Below are positions 27,934 through 41,729 of a DNA stretch of 64,000 nucleotides, piece after piece (the first letter of the stretch is position 1; every line of letters begins with the position of its first letter). The stretch is from Helicobacter valdiviensis. GTDB lineage: Bacteria; Campylobacterota; Campylobacteria; Campylobacterales; Helicobacteraceae. A program made the position numbers and the translations under genes. Below the pieces are notes generated by a model, which was not told the DNA's origin, searched no databases, and saw nothing but the letters and a program-made list of their open reading frames with translations. Location: positions 45,922-109,921 of the forward strand of contig NZ_NBIU01000004.1 of NCBI RefSeq assembly GCF_003245365.1, read 5' to 3'.

Positions 27934-28842
27934 ATGTCGCGACATTTAATTGAAACTAAAGATTTTAACAAACTTGAGGTAGAACAAATTCTAGAACTTG
28001 CAGAATCTTTTTTAGATGGCAAACAAAGAAATACTTTGCAAGGACACACTATTATTACGATTTTCTTTGAAAACTCCACACGAACACTCTCTAGCTTTGA
28101 AGTTGCTACAAAAAGGTTAGGAGGAAGCGTGGTAAGGCTTGATGTAAGCCGTAGTTCTACCTCTAAAGGCGAAACGCTACTTGATACTGCTGCTAATTTA
28201 AATGCAATGATGCCAAGTGCAATTATTGTAAGGCATAAAAATTCTGGAGTGCCAAATATTTTATCCAAATATGTTTCCTGCTCTATTGTAAATGGAGGTG
28301 ATGGAGCGCACGCACACCCTACACAAGCACTCTTAGACTTACTTACCTTAAAAAAGCATTTGGGAAATTTAGAGGGCAAAAAAATTGCAATTGTTGGAGA
28401 TATCAAAAACTCAAGAGTAGCCAATAGTAATATTGAGCTTTTAGGACGCTTTGGAATGGAAGTCATCTTAGTAGCACCTCCACATTTTGTCCCCAAAACC
28501 AAACTTAGACACTCTATTTATTTAAAAGAAGTGATTGATGAAGTAGATGCGATTATGAGCCTAAGAACCCAAACAGAACGCCATGATTTACCTATTTATT
28601 CTAGTTTAAAAGACTATGCAGGAGATTATTGCATTACAAAAGAACTCTTAGGAGATAGAAACATCATCCTCTTACATCCAGGTCCTGTGCATAGAAATAT
28701 TGATATTTCCGATGAAATGCTAAAAGATCCACGCTCTAAAGTGTTAGAGCAAGTAACACATGGTGTAGCCATTAGAATGGCAGTTTTACAAAAACTTATT
28801 TTAGAAAATAAAGAAACTGCCAAAAACTTTCCTTATTTTTAG
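27934..28842 (+). CDS. pyrB: Aspartate carbamoyltransferase catalytic subunit
   Basis: PyrB condenses aspartate and carbamoyl phosphate to N-carbamoylaspartate, the second step of pyrimidine synthesis. The 302-aa protein has the carbamoyl-phosphate loop [13 protein letters not shown] (the last Arg of the usual STRTR is Leu), [21 protein letters not shown] and [14 protein letters not shown]. The ATG follows AGGGGATT. No pyrI regulatory subunit is visible nearby, as in other Campylobacterota. A LysE-type gene follows by 14 nt. Confidence 0.97.
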   Translation: MSRHLIETKDFNKLEVEQILELAESFLDGKQRNTLQGHTIITIFFENSTRTLSSFEVATKRLGGSVVRLDVSRSSTSKGETLLDTAANLNAMMPSAIIVRHKNSGVPNILSKYVSCSIVNGGDGAHAHPTQALLDLLTLKKHLGNLEGKKIAIVGDIKNSRVANSNIELLGRFGMEVILVAPPHFVPKTKLRHSIYLKEVIDEVDAIMSLRTQTERHDLPIYSSLKDYAGDYCITKELLGDRNIILLHPGPVHRNIDISDEMLKDPRSKVLEQVTHGVAIRMAVLQKLILENKETAKNFPYF

Positions 28843-28856
28843 GAAATTTTACAATA

Positions 28857-29465
28857 ATGGAACTTTTTGCTCTCTTTTTAGTGGGTTTTACCACTGCTAT
28901 TACCCCCGGTCCTGATATTTTATTTGTTCTTAGGAATACGCTTGCCCTAGGAGCTAAAGAAGGAATTTTATCTTTTTTGGGAATCTTTAGTGGCTGGATT
29001 ATCTATCTTGGACTAATTTATTTTGGATTTGCACATTTTTTGCGAGGTGCTTTAATTGAAGGAATTTTAAGTCTAGTAGGAGGTATCTATCTTTCTTATA
29101 TTGCCTATGCACTTTATAAAAAACCTAAAAACAAAATTGACTTTAACCAAAAAACACAAAAATCAAAAACGCTCTATTTTAAAGGACTTTTGGTAAATCT
29201 TTCTAATCCAAAAGCTATTTTGTTTTTTATGTTAATCATCACTCCCTTTATCCAAAAAGATTTAGAACTTAGCCTTATTGTGCTTTTAGTAAGCCTATCT
29301 TTAGCCTTTTTAAGTATTATTTTTTTAGCCATAAACTTAAGGAAATTTATCACAAATACACTTTTTAATAAAATTGATAAAGCTTGTATTGTGATTTTTT
29401 TAATTTTTGCACTTTTGCTTTTTAGTGAGTCTTATCGCTCTTTTTCTTCCTTAATAGTAGCCTAA
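28857..29465 (+). CDS. LysE-family amino acid exporter
   Basis: A 202-aa inner-membrane protein with about six hydrophobic helices and the family signature TAITPGPDILFVLRNTLALGAKEG near the N-terminus. LysE/RhtB proteins export amino acids or related small molecules; the substrate is not predictable. It lies 14 nt after pyrB and ends 5 nt before the convergent pseF stop. Confidence 0.85.
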   Translation: MELFALFLVGFTTAITPGPDILFVLRNTLALGAKEGILSFLGIFSGWIIYLGLIYFGFAHFLRGALIEGILSLVGGIYLSYIAYALYKKPKNKIDFNQKTQKSKTLYFKGLLVNLSNPKAILFFMLIITPFIQKDLELSLIVLLVSLSLAFLSIIFLAINLRKFITNTLFNKIDKACIVIFLIFALLLFSESYRSFSSLIVA

Positions 29466-29470
29466 ATCTA

Positions 29471-30177
29471 CTATTTTTGCTCTTGATTTTTTATCATTTG
29501 ATATTTTATCTTTGCAAGCTCTAAATCTTCATAATTATCAATATCTTGTGCTTCAAGCTCATTTAAAACAATACAACTAGAATCTTCAAAAATATTTTCT
29601 CTATTTTGCCAAGTTTTTGCCTGTGCTAGATAAAATGCTCCCGCATCATGATAAACCTGCTCTAAATCTTGTGAACGCTTAGCAAAACACTCTTGAAACA
29701 ACATTTTATTTATTCCTTTTTCTATTTTAAAAGCCCTAAAAGGAGAATAAGAATAGGCAAGTGCTGGAAAAATATAACTTCCCTCTTGTTTTTTACTATA
29801 AGCTTCTTGTAAATGTTTAAGTTTTAAAAGCGGTGCAGTAGCATACAAACAACACACCCATGCTTCTTTCTCTATTTTTAATTCTTCTATACAATCTACT
29901 ATCACTTCCCTTGTTCCTACATAATCCCCACTTAATTCTTCTTTTCTTTTTAACCCCACAACCCCTTTAAAATTTCTTGCAAATTCTAAAATCTCTTCTG
30001 CATCACTAGAAACATAAATTGCATCAAAAATCCCACAATTTAAAGCATTTTCCAAGCTATAAGCAATGATGGGCTTGCCTAAAAAATCTACTAAATTTTT
30101 ATGCTTTATTCTTTTACTTCCTCCGCGTGCTGGGATTATACAAACCACCTTATCTTGCTTATCTTTTAGCCCTCTAT

Positions 30178-30181
<4 letters not shown>
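29471..30181 (-). CDS. pseF: Pseudaminic acid cytidylyltransferase
   Basis: PseF activates pseudaminic acid with CTP to CMP-pseudaminate, the donor for flagellin O-glycosylation. The 236-aa protein has the CMP-sialate synthetase P-loop-like start CIIPARGGSKRIKHKNL and later DAIYVSSDAEEI, YATAPLLK and YHDAGAFYLA. Overlap of 4 nt with pseC and its partner genes argue for the pseudaminate branch rather than a neuA or kdsB role. It ends the long minus-strand run. PseG, PseH and PseI are not in this window. Confidence 0.92.
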
Positions 30182-34738
<4,557 letters not shown>

Positions 34739-34759
34739 AATTTTAGTAATTTATCCTGC

Positions 34760-35977
34760 TTAACTTTCAAATTTTTTAAGAAATTTTTTGAGATTTCTTG
34801 CAGCTTGTCTTATGCGATTTTCATTCTCAATCAATGCAATTCTTACATATTTGTCCCCTTTGTTTCCAAAACCAATCCCAGGACTAACAGCAATTTTTGC
34901 TTCTTCTAAAAGCTGTTTTGAGAACTCCATACTTCCTAAATGCTCCGCACATTTTGGAAGAGTTGCCCAAATAAACATACTCGCTTTTGGCTTTTTCATC
35001 TCCCAACCTGCTGCACCAAAACTTTCAATCAAAACCTCCATTCTTTTTTCATATTTTTGTGCTATTTCTTTAACACATTCTTGCTCTCCATTTAATGCAA
35101 TTGTAGAAGCAATTTGGATAGGCGTATAAATCCCATAATCTAGCCAACTTTTAATCTTTTGCAATGCTCCAACCAATCTTTGATTTCCTACAATACAGCC
35201 CACTCTCCAACCTGCCATATTATAGCTTTTTGAAAGCGTATAACTCTCTACTGCTACATCTAATGCACCCTCTACTTCAAAAATAGAAGGAGCCACATAA
35301 CCATCAAAACTTAAATCAGCATAAGCAATATCATTAATAATATAAAAACGCTCTTTTTTGGCTAATGCTACAAGTCTTTCATAAAATTCTTTATAAACCA
35401 CTACGGTTGTAGGATTATGCGGAAAATTTGTTACTACAAATTTTGGCTTTGGCATTGTATTTTTTAAAGCTTCCTCTAAAGATTTAAAATAAGCTTCTAC
35501 ATCTAGCTCATAATTTTCATTCCACTCTAGCCCAAAAGTAGCCACATTTGCACCTGCTAAAATAAAAGCATAATAATGGATAGGATATGCAGGTTCTGCT
35601 ACAATAGCAGTATCCCCTGGATTTGTGATGGCTTGCACTAAATGCACATAACCTTCTTTAGAACCCATAGCTACGCACACTTGACTCTCTGGATCTAGAC
35701 TTACTCCATATTTTCTTTTATAAGTATCACTAATTGCTAGGCGTAACTTATAAATTCCCTTGCTCGCAGAATATCCGTGGTTTTTTGGCTTAGTAGCTGC
35801 TTCACAAAGCTTTTGTATAATATGATTTGGAGTAGCTCCATCAGGATTTCCCATACTAAAATCAATGACATCTTCGCCCTCTTGCCTCATTTTAAGCTTA
35901 ATTTCATTGATTGCTGCAAAAACATATTTTGGTAATCTTTTAATTCTTTCAAACTCAATCTCTTCAAACATCTCCAC
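34760..35977 (-). CDS. Class I/II PLP aminotransferase (AlaC/LL-DAP aminotransferase-like)
   Basis: A 405-aa fold-type I aminotransferase. The sequence has DFSMGNPDGATPNHI, NFPHNPTTVVVYKEFYE, DIAYADLSFDGY and the PLP lysine in TLSKSYNMAGWRVG. The overall wording resembles E. coli AlaC (YfdZ) and proteins often labelled LL-diaminopimelate aminotransferase in this phylum; the substrate pair cannot be fixed from sequence. C. jejuni has the homologue (Cj0150c) next to the same envelope genes. It is 3 nt after the periplasmic protein gene. Confidence 0.85.
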   Translation of the reverse strand: MEMFEEIEFERIKRLPKYVFAAINEIKLKMRQEGEDVIDFSMGNPDGATPNHIIQKLCEAATKPKNHGYSASKGIYKLRLAISDTYKRKYGVSLDPESQVCVAMGSKEGYVHLVQAITNPGDTAIVAEPAYPIHYYAFILAGANVATFGLEWNENYELDVEAYFKSLEEALKNTMPKPKFVVTNFPHNPTTVVVYKEFYERLVALAKKERFYIINDIAYADLSFDGYVAPSIFEVEGALDVAVESYTLSKSYNMAGWRVGCIVGNQRLVGALQKIKSWLDYGIYTPIQIASTIALNGEQECVKEIAQKYEKRMEVLIESFGAAGWEMKKPKASMFIWATLPKCAEHLGSMEFSKQLLEEAKIAVSPGIGFGNKGDKYVRIALIENENRIRQAARNLKKFLKKFES

Positions 35978-35980
35978 TCC

Positions 35981-36796
35981 TTATTGCATAATAACATTTA
36001 GTCCATTTTTAATATTGATAGGCAAAAAAGTATCACTCACTTTAATAAATTTTACTTCTTTTGGCAAGGTTACTTCAAGCTTTTGCACACTCTCTTTTGT
36101 TTCTTCTACTTCTATAATATTCATAAATTTATCAAAAAACACAATCTTAGGGAACCACTTAGCTCCATTAGCACTTTCTAAAATCAGCTTATTCCCACCT
36201 TCACACTGATACCAATACTCGCCTGCTAGATTTGCCATAAACTTGCTTTCATTTAAAAGTAGTTGTGTTGCTTTAGGATATTTAAATTCTACATTTTTAA
36301 AAGAATATTTCCATTCTTGAAGACTTTTTCTCTCAATCAAATTTGCTTCATAACCATATTCTTTTAATTTTTCTTGCAAAATCACAGGATCAATAGCGTA
36401 TTCTGTATTCATAGATAAAATAAAACGATATCCTTTTTCATCTATCTGACTTTCTTTAATTAAATAATAATAATATCCCATTGCACGCAAAACTTCATAA
36501 AGCGCATTCATAAAAACAAGAGGATTTTCTTTGATTTCAAATTCTACTAAAAGCTCCTTTGGAACGCCAAAAGTAAGGCTTAAAAGCCCATTAGCTTTCA
36601 AGGCTTGAGAGATTTTATAGAGATTTGGCTCTCCTTTACCGTTTAAAAAATTTTCCTCTTTAGCAAAAACCTTGTTAATAAAGCGTTCATTTCTTTGAAA
36701 CTCTTGTGGTCCCAAAATTGAAATAATAGAATAAGTAACTGAATTTGCAAAAACAATACCACTACAAAATAGTATCAAAAAAAGCTTCTTTACCAC
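35981..36796 (-). CDS. Periplasmic protein of unknown function (Cj0151c-like position)
   Basis: A 271-aa protein with a Sec signal (MVKKLFLILFCSGIVFA) and no other membrane helix. The mature part is alpha/beta; no motif recognised. Gene order (aminotransferase, this, HTH-TM protein, rRNA methylase, rsmI, rpmE) is the same as Cj0150c-Cj0155c in C. jejuni, so it is probably a conserved envelope partner of the next protein. It overlaps the upstream gene by 7 nt. Confidence 0.7.
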   Translation of the reverse strand: MVKKLFLILFCSGIVFANSVTYSIISILGPQEFQRNERFINKVFAKEENFLNGKGEPNLYKISQALKANGLLSLTFGVPKELLVEFEIKENPLVFMNALYEVLRAMGYYYYLIKESQIDEKGYRFILSMNTEYAIDPVILQEKLKEYGYEANLIERKSLQEWKYSFKNVEFKYPKATQLLLNESKFMANLAGEYWYQCEGGNKLILESANGAKWFPKIVFFDKFMNIIEVEETKESVQKLEVTLPKEVKFIKVSDTFLPINIKNGLNVIMQ

Positions 36797-37653
36797 CCAG
36801 CTCCTCCACTTAATCGCATATATTCTGCATAATTAATAGGGGAAACATTCCCTTCTTTATCTACATAAAAACGCATCTTTGTTGCTTGATTGTAATCTTG
36901 CAAATTTTCTCCCTGCCCCATCTGTAGCATTCCATGACCTGTTATAAATACTTGCTCTCTTTTTGTGTCAATTTCAATAGGCTTATCAGTAGTTAAAGAT
37001 ACTTTTTGATGATTATCCAAATAAAAAATACCAATCCACATATTTCCTTTAGGTTTTAGTTCAAAAATCTTAGGAGCCTCTACAACCTGTGTTTCTTGTG
37101 CTTCTTGAAGTGGAGAATTTATAGGAGCTGAAGAAGAAAGATCTTCTGCAACTTGTGGCAATAAAGTCTGATTATTTTCACTAGATACAGGTGAATTTTG
37201 TTCCCCATTTTGCTGTGTAATATTTTCCTCATTGATTTGTGCGGTAGTGTTAATTTCTGTAGCATTTTCATCTTGTTTTAATGAATTAGAAAAATTATTA
37301 TACACATAAAAACCAATTCCACATAAAATCAAAATCACAGCAATAATAATAATTCCACCCTTATCTTTGCGTGTTTCTGTTACCTCGTGTGTAATTTTTA
37401 ATTGGATAGAGCCTTCTAAATCCTCATTTTCCTCCCCATTTGCTTTTAAAAACTCCTCATATTCACTCACCCATTCCTTTAAATCCACCTTATATTCACG
37501 CTCTAAAATATGCACCAAACCTATTGTGCTTGTCTTATCCTTTAAGGCAGAAAAGTCCTTATTTAAGATATTTTCCACTCTATTAATAGCAATATGAGTT
37601 TCTTGTGCTATTTCTTTTGCACCTATTTCGCTTAATTTATCTAATGCTTCCAT
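36790..37653 (-). CDS. Membrane protein with RodZ-like layout (HTH-like domain, TM, periplasmic domain)
   Basis: A 287-aa protein. Residues 10-60 look like a helix-turn-helix fold (AKEIAQETHIAINRVENILNKDF, then TIGLVHILEREYKV). One transmembrane helix is at about 99-120 (GGIIIIAVILILCGIGFYVY). A Gln/Asn/Ser/Glu-rich linker (about 125-190) leads to a C-terminal periplasmic beta-rich domain. This architecture resembles RodZ, but I see no sequence identity strong enough to claim it. It overlaps trmH by 17 nt and the downstream periplasmic gene by 7 nt, which suggests a two-component envelope module. Confidence 0.6.
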   Translation of the reverse strand: MEALDKLSEIGAKEIAQETHIAINRVENILNKDFSALKDKTSTIGLVHILEREYKVDLKEWVSEYEEFLKANGEENEDLEGSIQLKITHEVTETRKDKGGIIIIAVILILCGIGFYVYNNFSNSLKQDENATEINTTAQINEENITQQNGEQNSPVSSENNQTLLPQVAEDLSSSAPINSPLQEAQETQVVEAPKIFELKPKGNMWIGIFYLDNHQKVSLTTDKPIEIDTKREQVFITGHGMLQMGQGENLQDYNQATKMRFYVDKEGNVSPINYAEYMRLSGGAGW

Positions 37654-38326
37654 TTACGATCCTATCCATTAAAATTGCACCCGCAACGCCAACATTTAGC
37701 GAGTTAAATCCGTTTTTCATTGGTATATTTAAACAAACATCCATTTTAGCCAAAGTTTTCTTTGATAATCCTCTATCTTCACTCCCTAAAAATAAAGCTT
37801 TTTTACTTCCTATATTATTCTCCCCTCCTTTTTCTTCTAAACTTGTCCCAAGCAAGCTAAAACCTGCCTCTTTTAACTCATGAGCAACATCAAGAGTATT
37901 TTGCACGATACAAAAAGGCATACCAAACATAGCTCCCGCACTTGTCCTAATAATACCTTCTTGCTTTAACTCTTTTAACTCACAAATCACAATCCCTTCT
38001 ACTCCAAGTGCATAGGCACTCCTAAAAAGCGAACCGATATTTCCAACATCACTTACTCCACTAAGCACCAAAAGAAAATTTGCCCTTTTTAAATCTTTAA
38101 AAGGGGTTTGCAAAAGAGGTTTAATTTTTGCCAAATATCCTTGATGGTTTCCACCATGACAAAGAGCTTGTGCTTTTTTATTATCCAATCTTAAAATAGG
38201 CTTACCCAGCTTTTTAAAAAGATTAAAATTACTCTTTTCAATCTCCTTAGAGAGATAAATCTCCTCACACAAATTAGGATACTCCCTAGCAACATACATT
38301 ACAATCTGTTTTCCATAAACAATCAT
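37637..38326 (-). CDS. TrmH/SpoU-family RNA 2'-O-methyltransferase
   Basis: A 229-aa SPOUT enzyme. The three family motifs are visible: GNIGSLFRSAYALG, LFLGSEDRGLSKKTLA and IPMKNGFNSLNVGVAGAILMDRI (the trefoil-knot SAM site). It probably methylates 23S rRNA or a tRNA ribose. An RlmB-type substrate is common for this location, but I would not assert it. The gene lies 15 nt after rsmI. Confidence 0.88.
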   Translation of the reverse strand: MIVYGKQIVMYVAREYPNLCEEIYLSKEIEKSNFNLFKKLGKPILRLDNKKAQALCHGGNHQGYLAKIKPLLQTPFKDLKRANFLLVLSGVSDVGNIGSLFRSAYALGVEGIVICELKELKQEGIIRTSAGAMFGMPFCIVQNTLDVAHELKEAGFSLLGTSLEEKGGENNIGSKKALFLGSEDRGLSKKTLAKMDVCLNIPMKNGFNSLNVGVAGAILMDRIVNGSIR

Positions 38327-38341
38327 TCTTCTATCCTAATT

Positions 38342-39160
38342 TTATTGTCCGCAAAGCTCTTTATAAATCTCTTGTGTAGGTCTATCTTGAAGTTTGCTTA
38401 GAATTTTTGCCTTAATTTTTGGAGGAATATCCATACTATAAATTTCCTCTTGAGTAAGACTTCGTTGCTCCTCTTTTTTAGAAACTGCTTTTATTATACA
38501 AACCCATTCACCTTTAATATTAGCCTTGTTTAAAATCTCACAAATTTCTGTAATTTTACCAAAAAAGATATTTTGATATTTTTTTGTAAGCTCTTTTGCT
38601 AAAAAAACTTGCAAATTACTGTCAATTTTACACAATATTTCCATAGTTTCTAATAATCTATAAGGAGATTCATAGAATACTAAAGGAACTTCACTGTTTA
38701 GCCTCTTGCTAAAAAACTCTATTTTTTCTTGAAATTTATGAGGAGGAAATCCCAAAAAAGTAAATTCTTTCTCCACAATTCCACTAAAAGCAACACCCAA
38801 AGTCAATGCACTAATCCCCCCATAAACATCATAAGCAATATTATGCTTTTGCAAAAAAAGGATTAATTTAGCCCCTGGATCGCTAATGCAAGGCATACCC
38901 GCATCACTTAAATAAGCTATTTCTTGATGAAAAAAATCAAGCTGAATATTTTCTAAAAATTCTTCTTCATTATGGGAGTGCAAAGGGTAATAAGTAAATT
39001 CTTTTTTAATAAGAAATCCGCGTTCTTGTAAAAGAGTAATAAGTTTTTTAGTAATTCTTGTATCCTCGCAGAGTAAAACTTCACATTCTTTTAAGCGTTG
39101 CAATACTCGCAAGGTAATATCTTCTAAATTACCTATGGGAGTAGGAAGAAAGGTAACCAT
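38342..39160 (-). CDS. rsmI: 16S rRNA (cytidine1402-2'-O)-methyltransferase
   Basis: RsmI methylates the ribose of C1402 in 16S rRNA. The 272-aa protein has the tetrapyrrole-methylase-like fold with LPTPIGNLEDITLRVLQRL, LCEDTRITKKLI, YLSDAGMPCISDPGAKLI and VFYESPYRLLETM. It lies 3 nt after rpmE and 15 nt before the TrmH-family gene, matching the C. jejuni order. Confidence 0.95.
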   Translation of the reverse strand: MVTFLPTPIGNLEDITLRVLQRLKECEVLLCEDTRITKKLITLLQERGFLIKKEFTYYPLHSHNEEEFLENIQLDFFHQEIAYLSDAGMPCISDPGAKLILFLQKHNIAYDVYGGISALTLGVAFSGIVEKEFTFLGFPPHKFQEKIEFFSKRLNSEVPLVFYESPYRLLETMEILCKIDSNLQVFLAKELTKKYQNIFFGKITEICEILNKANIKGEWVCIIKAVSKKEEQRSLTQEEIYSMDIPPKIKAKILSKLQDRPTQEIYKELCGQ

Positions 39161-39163
39161 AGG

Positions 39164-39367
39164 TTATTTAAGATTGTATTTTTTATTAAACCTTTCTACT
39201 CTTCCTGCTGTATCTACTACTTTATCAGAACCTGTATAAAAAGGATGGCAATAAGAAGAAATATCAATTCTTAACTCGCTCTTTGTGCTCATAACCTCAA
39301 TCTCTTTACCGCTTGTAACGCAAGTTACTTTGCAAGGTACATATTCTGGATGAATTCCTTTTTTCAT
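39164..39367 (-). CDS. rpmE: Ribosomal protein bL31
   Basis: A 67-aa ribosomal protein of the large subunit central protuberance. MKKGIHPEY and CHPFYTG, and the tail [12 protein letters not shown], are diagnostic. Only two of the four zinc-ligand cysteines of the classic form are kept (Cys16 and the Cys of SYCHPF); the others are Thr and Ser. An extra Cys12 is present. So full zinc binding is unlikely, as in related Campylobacterota. It begins the run that leads to pseF; the hisS promoter lies on the opposite strand. Confidence 0.96.
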   Translation of the reverse strand: MKKGIHPEYVPCKVTCVTSGKEIEVMSTKSELRIDISSYCHPFYTGSDKVVDTAGRVERFNKKYNLK

Positions 39368-39462
39368 TTCTTATCCTTGATCTTCTATCTTTGTAGAAGC
39401 AATTTTAAAATTAAAGGCAAAATTATATCCAACAAATAATAAATCAATAATAAAAGTTTGTG

Positions 39463-39468
39463 TAGAAT
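39463..39468 (+). promoter_or_regulatory. -10 box (TGTGTAGAAT) for hisS
   Basis: TAGAAT with an upstream TG gives an extended -10. The predicted start near 39475 lies after the longest reading-frame start at 39458, which argues for ATG 39500. Confidence 0.5.
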
Positions 39469-39499
39469 ACAATTTATTTTAAAAAAAATGGAGAATATT

Positions 39500-40804
39500 A
39501 TGCTAATCACCCCAAAAACTCTAAGTGGTTTTAAAGATAGGCTCCCCAAAGAAGCCTATGCAAAAGCAAAAATGTTAAGAAGCATTACAAAATCTTTTGA
39601 AAAATTTGGTTTTTCCCCCATTGAAACCCCCCATTTAGAATATGCAGAAATCCTAAAAAAACAAGGGAGCGATGAAATCCAAAAAGAGATGTATCACTTT
39701 TTAGATCATGGCAATAGAGAAGTTGCACTTAGATTTGATTTAACCGTCCCTCTAGCAAGATTTATCTCCCAATACAAAAATGAGCTAGGTTTGCCCTTTA
39801 AACGCTATTGTATAGGCAATGTTTTTAGAGGAGAACGGGCTCAAAAAGGAAGATATAGAGAATTTACACAATGTGATTTTGACTTTATTGGAACTACAAG
39901 CATAGGAAGTGATGTAGAGATTTTAGAAGTTATCTATCAAACCCTTAGTGATTTAGGATTAAAGGCTTTTACAATCCATATTAATAATAGAAAAATTTTT
40001 AATGGGCTTTGTGAATACCTTGGAGTAAAAGATTCTACTGTTGAAATTTTAAGAATCATTGACAAAATTGACAAAATAGGTAAAGACGCTACAAAAGAAG
40101 AACTAAAAACCATTCCGCTAGAAATAGATAAAATTGACTTTTTGTTATCTTTCATTCAAAAAAAGCAAGAAAGTAGTGCCCTTTCCCTCTTAGAAGAATT
40201 GCAAGATTACAAAAGCTATAATACTACTTTAAAAGAGGGTTTAGAAGAGTTAGAAGAGCTTTGTAAAATTTTACAAAACCTACTGCCTCAAGATTTTTAC
40301 AAAATCAACCTCTCGATTGCACGCGGACTTGGCTACTACACGGGTATCATTTATGAAACCACTCTTAATGATTTGCCCTCTTTAGGCTCTGTATGTTCAG
40401 GAGGAAGATATGATAATCTTACACAAAACTTTTCTAACGAGGCTATGAGTGGCGTGGGTGCAAGTATTGGGCTTGATAGACTTTTAGCAGGATTATTAGA
40501 GCTTAACTTAATCTCTACACAAGATAATGTAGCCAATGCTTTACTAATCCCCCTATTTTCTTTAGCACCAAGCTACCAATGTGCCAAAAACTTAAGAGAA
40601 CTTGGAGTAAATATTGAAGTTTATCCACAAGTTACAAAACCCAAAAAATCTTTCCAATATGCAAATAAAAAGGGTTATAAATGGGTGATTATTCTAGGGG
40701 AAAATGAGATTAAAAACAACAACTACTCCCTTAAAGATATGGAAAGCGGAGAGCAATATAGCAATCTATCTTTAAAAGAAATTAAAGAGAAAATCACTCT
40801 TTAG
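39500..40804 (+). CDS. hisS: Histidyl-tRNA synthetase
   Basis: HisRS charges tRNA-His. The 434-aa class II enzyme opens MLITPKTLSGFKDRLP. Motif 2 is FRGERAQKGRYREFTQCDFDFIG and the histidine signature is ARGLGYYTGIIYE. The C-terminal anticodon-binding domain is complete. The start was chosen at ATG 39500, 6 nt after GGAG; two upstream in-frame starts lack ribosome sites. A decayed copy of part of its middle lies downstream at 41040-41147. Convergent with yigZ. Confidence 0.97.
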   Translation: MLITPKTLSGFKDRLPKEAYAKAKMLRSITKSFEKFGFSPIETPHLEYAEILKKQGSDEIQKEMYHFLDHGNREVALRFDLTVPLARFISQYKNELGLPFKRYCIGNVFRGERAQKGRYREFTQCDFDFIGTTSIGSDVEILEVIYQTLSDLGLKAFTIHINNRKIFNGLCEYLGVKDSTVEILRIIDKIDKIGKDATKEELKTIPLEIDKIDFLLSFIQKKQESSALSLLEELQDYKSYNTTLKEGLEELEELCKILQNLLPQDFYKINLSIARGLGYYTGIIYETTLNDLPSLGSVCSGGRYDNLTQNFSNEAMSGVGASIGLDRLLAGLLELNLISTQDNVANALLIPLFSLAPSYQCAKNLRELGVNIEVYPQVTKPKKSFQYANKKGYKWVIILGENEIKNNNYSLKDMESGEQYSNLSLKEIKEKITL

Positions 40805-41039
40805 TTTCCTTTTTCACTCCCTAAAACCCTATAAACTTTAAAAATCCTATACCATCTAATAAAACTCAAAAAACTTTTTAAAACAATGAAAATTTTTGTT
40901 TTCTCTCTAGCTTATGCCAAAATTACGCATTTATTGTAAAAAAGGAAATTTTTATAAAGTTTTTATAAAGATTAAAAAAGCAGAAATATTTAATTGCATT
41001 CATAATAAGACAATAGGGTTGCTAGAAGTTTAAATTTTA

Positions 41040-41147
41040 ATGCAAGATTGCAAAAACTATAATGCCACTCTAAAAGATGTTTTATAGGAGCTATGAGAAC
41101 TTTTTAAAATTTGATAAAACCCACTGCCTCAATATTTTTATAAAATT
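41040..41147 (+). pseudogene. Decayed duplicate of an internal hisS segment
   Basis: These 108 nt align without gaps to hisS 40199-40306 at a constant offset of 841 nt, with 87 identities by my count (about 80 percent). The aligned frame gives QDCKNYNATLK versus QDYKSYNTTLK and NPLPQYFYK versus NLLPQDFYK. It contains four in-frame stops, so it is not coding. Weaker similarity may extend upstream to about 41000. The rest of the 343-nt gap (40805-41039) shows no gene. Confidence 0.85.
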
Positions 41148-41729
41148 TTAATAAATTATCTCTTCTAGTTTTATCTTAAATATTTGCAAATCTTCTTTTT
41201 TAGCACTCAAATCAAGTAAAACGCCTTGTGCTTGAAAATCTTTATTTACAATCTCAACACCCAAATGATTTGCCATATACTCTATTTTAGCTAGATTTGC
41301 ATAAGAGATTAAAAGCGTATCACTATCCTTTAAGATAAACTCTTGCAACTCATTTTCATTTTGAGCTTTTAAAATCACATCTTTTGCACCTTGCGTGTAA
41401 GCTCTAACAAGCCCACCTGTTCCAAGCAATGTGCCCCCAAAATAACGGATTGTTAAGACACCTGCTTCTATCACCTCATAGCCTCTTAAAACTTTCAAAG
41501 TTGGCATTCCTGAAGTGCCTTTGGGCTCTCCATCATCACTAAAAGATTCTTCAATTTGCAAATTGATATTCATCATTCTTGTAGCCCTCACAAAATGCAC
41601 TGCTTTTGGATGCTCTGCTCTTTGCTGTGTTTCAAATTTTTCAAATTCTTTAATAGGAACTAAATAAGAAATAAAAGTAGATCCTTTTACTTCAAAAGAA
41701 GAAGAGATAATATTTTTAAGAGTTTTCAT
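41148..41729 (-). CDS. yigZ: YigZ/IMPACT family protein
   Basis: A 193-aa cytoplasmic protein of the IMPACT/YigZ family. The signature SDDGEPKGTSGMP is present at about residues 62-74, with ATRMMNINLQIEES before and RYFGGTLLGTGGLVRAYTQGAKD after. The N-terminal domain is ribosomal S5-like; the exact biochemical role of YigZ is unresolved. It overlaps cheB by 4 nt at its start, so it ends the chemotaxis operon. Its stop overlaps the end of the hisS remnant. Confidence 0.92.
   Translation of the reverse strand: MKTLKNIISSSFEVKGSTFISYLVPIKEFEKFETQQRAEHPKAVHFVRATRMMNINLQIEESFSDDGEPKGTSGMPTLKVLRGYEVIEAGVLTIRYFGGTLLGTGGLVRAYTQGAKDVILKAQNENELQEFILKDSDTLLISYANLAKIEYMANHLGVEIVNKDFQAQGVLLDLSAKKEDLQIFKIKLEEIIY

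Noticed and set aside
27927..28502. 191-residue minus-strand frame inside pyrB
   Set aside because: Lies wholly over pyrB, without family motifs.
39458..39499. N-terminal extension of HisS from TTG 39458
   Set aside because: Overlaps the predicted promoter; ATG 39500 has GGAG at ideal spacing and the conserved start.
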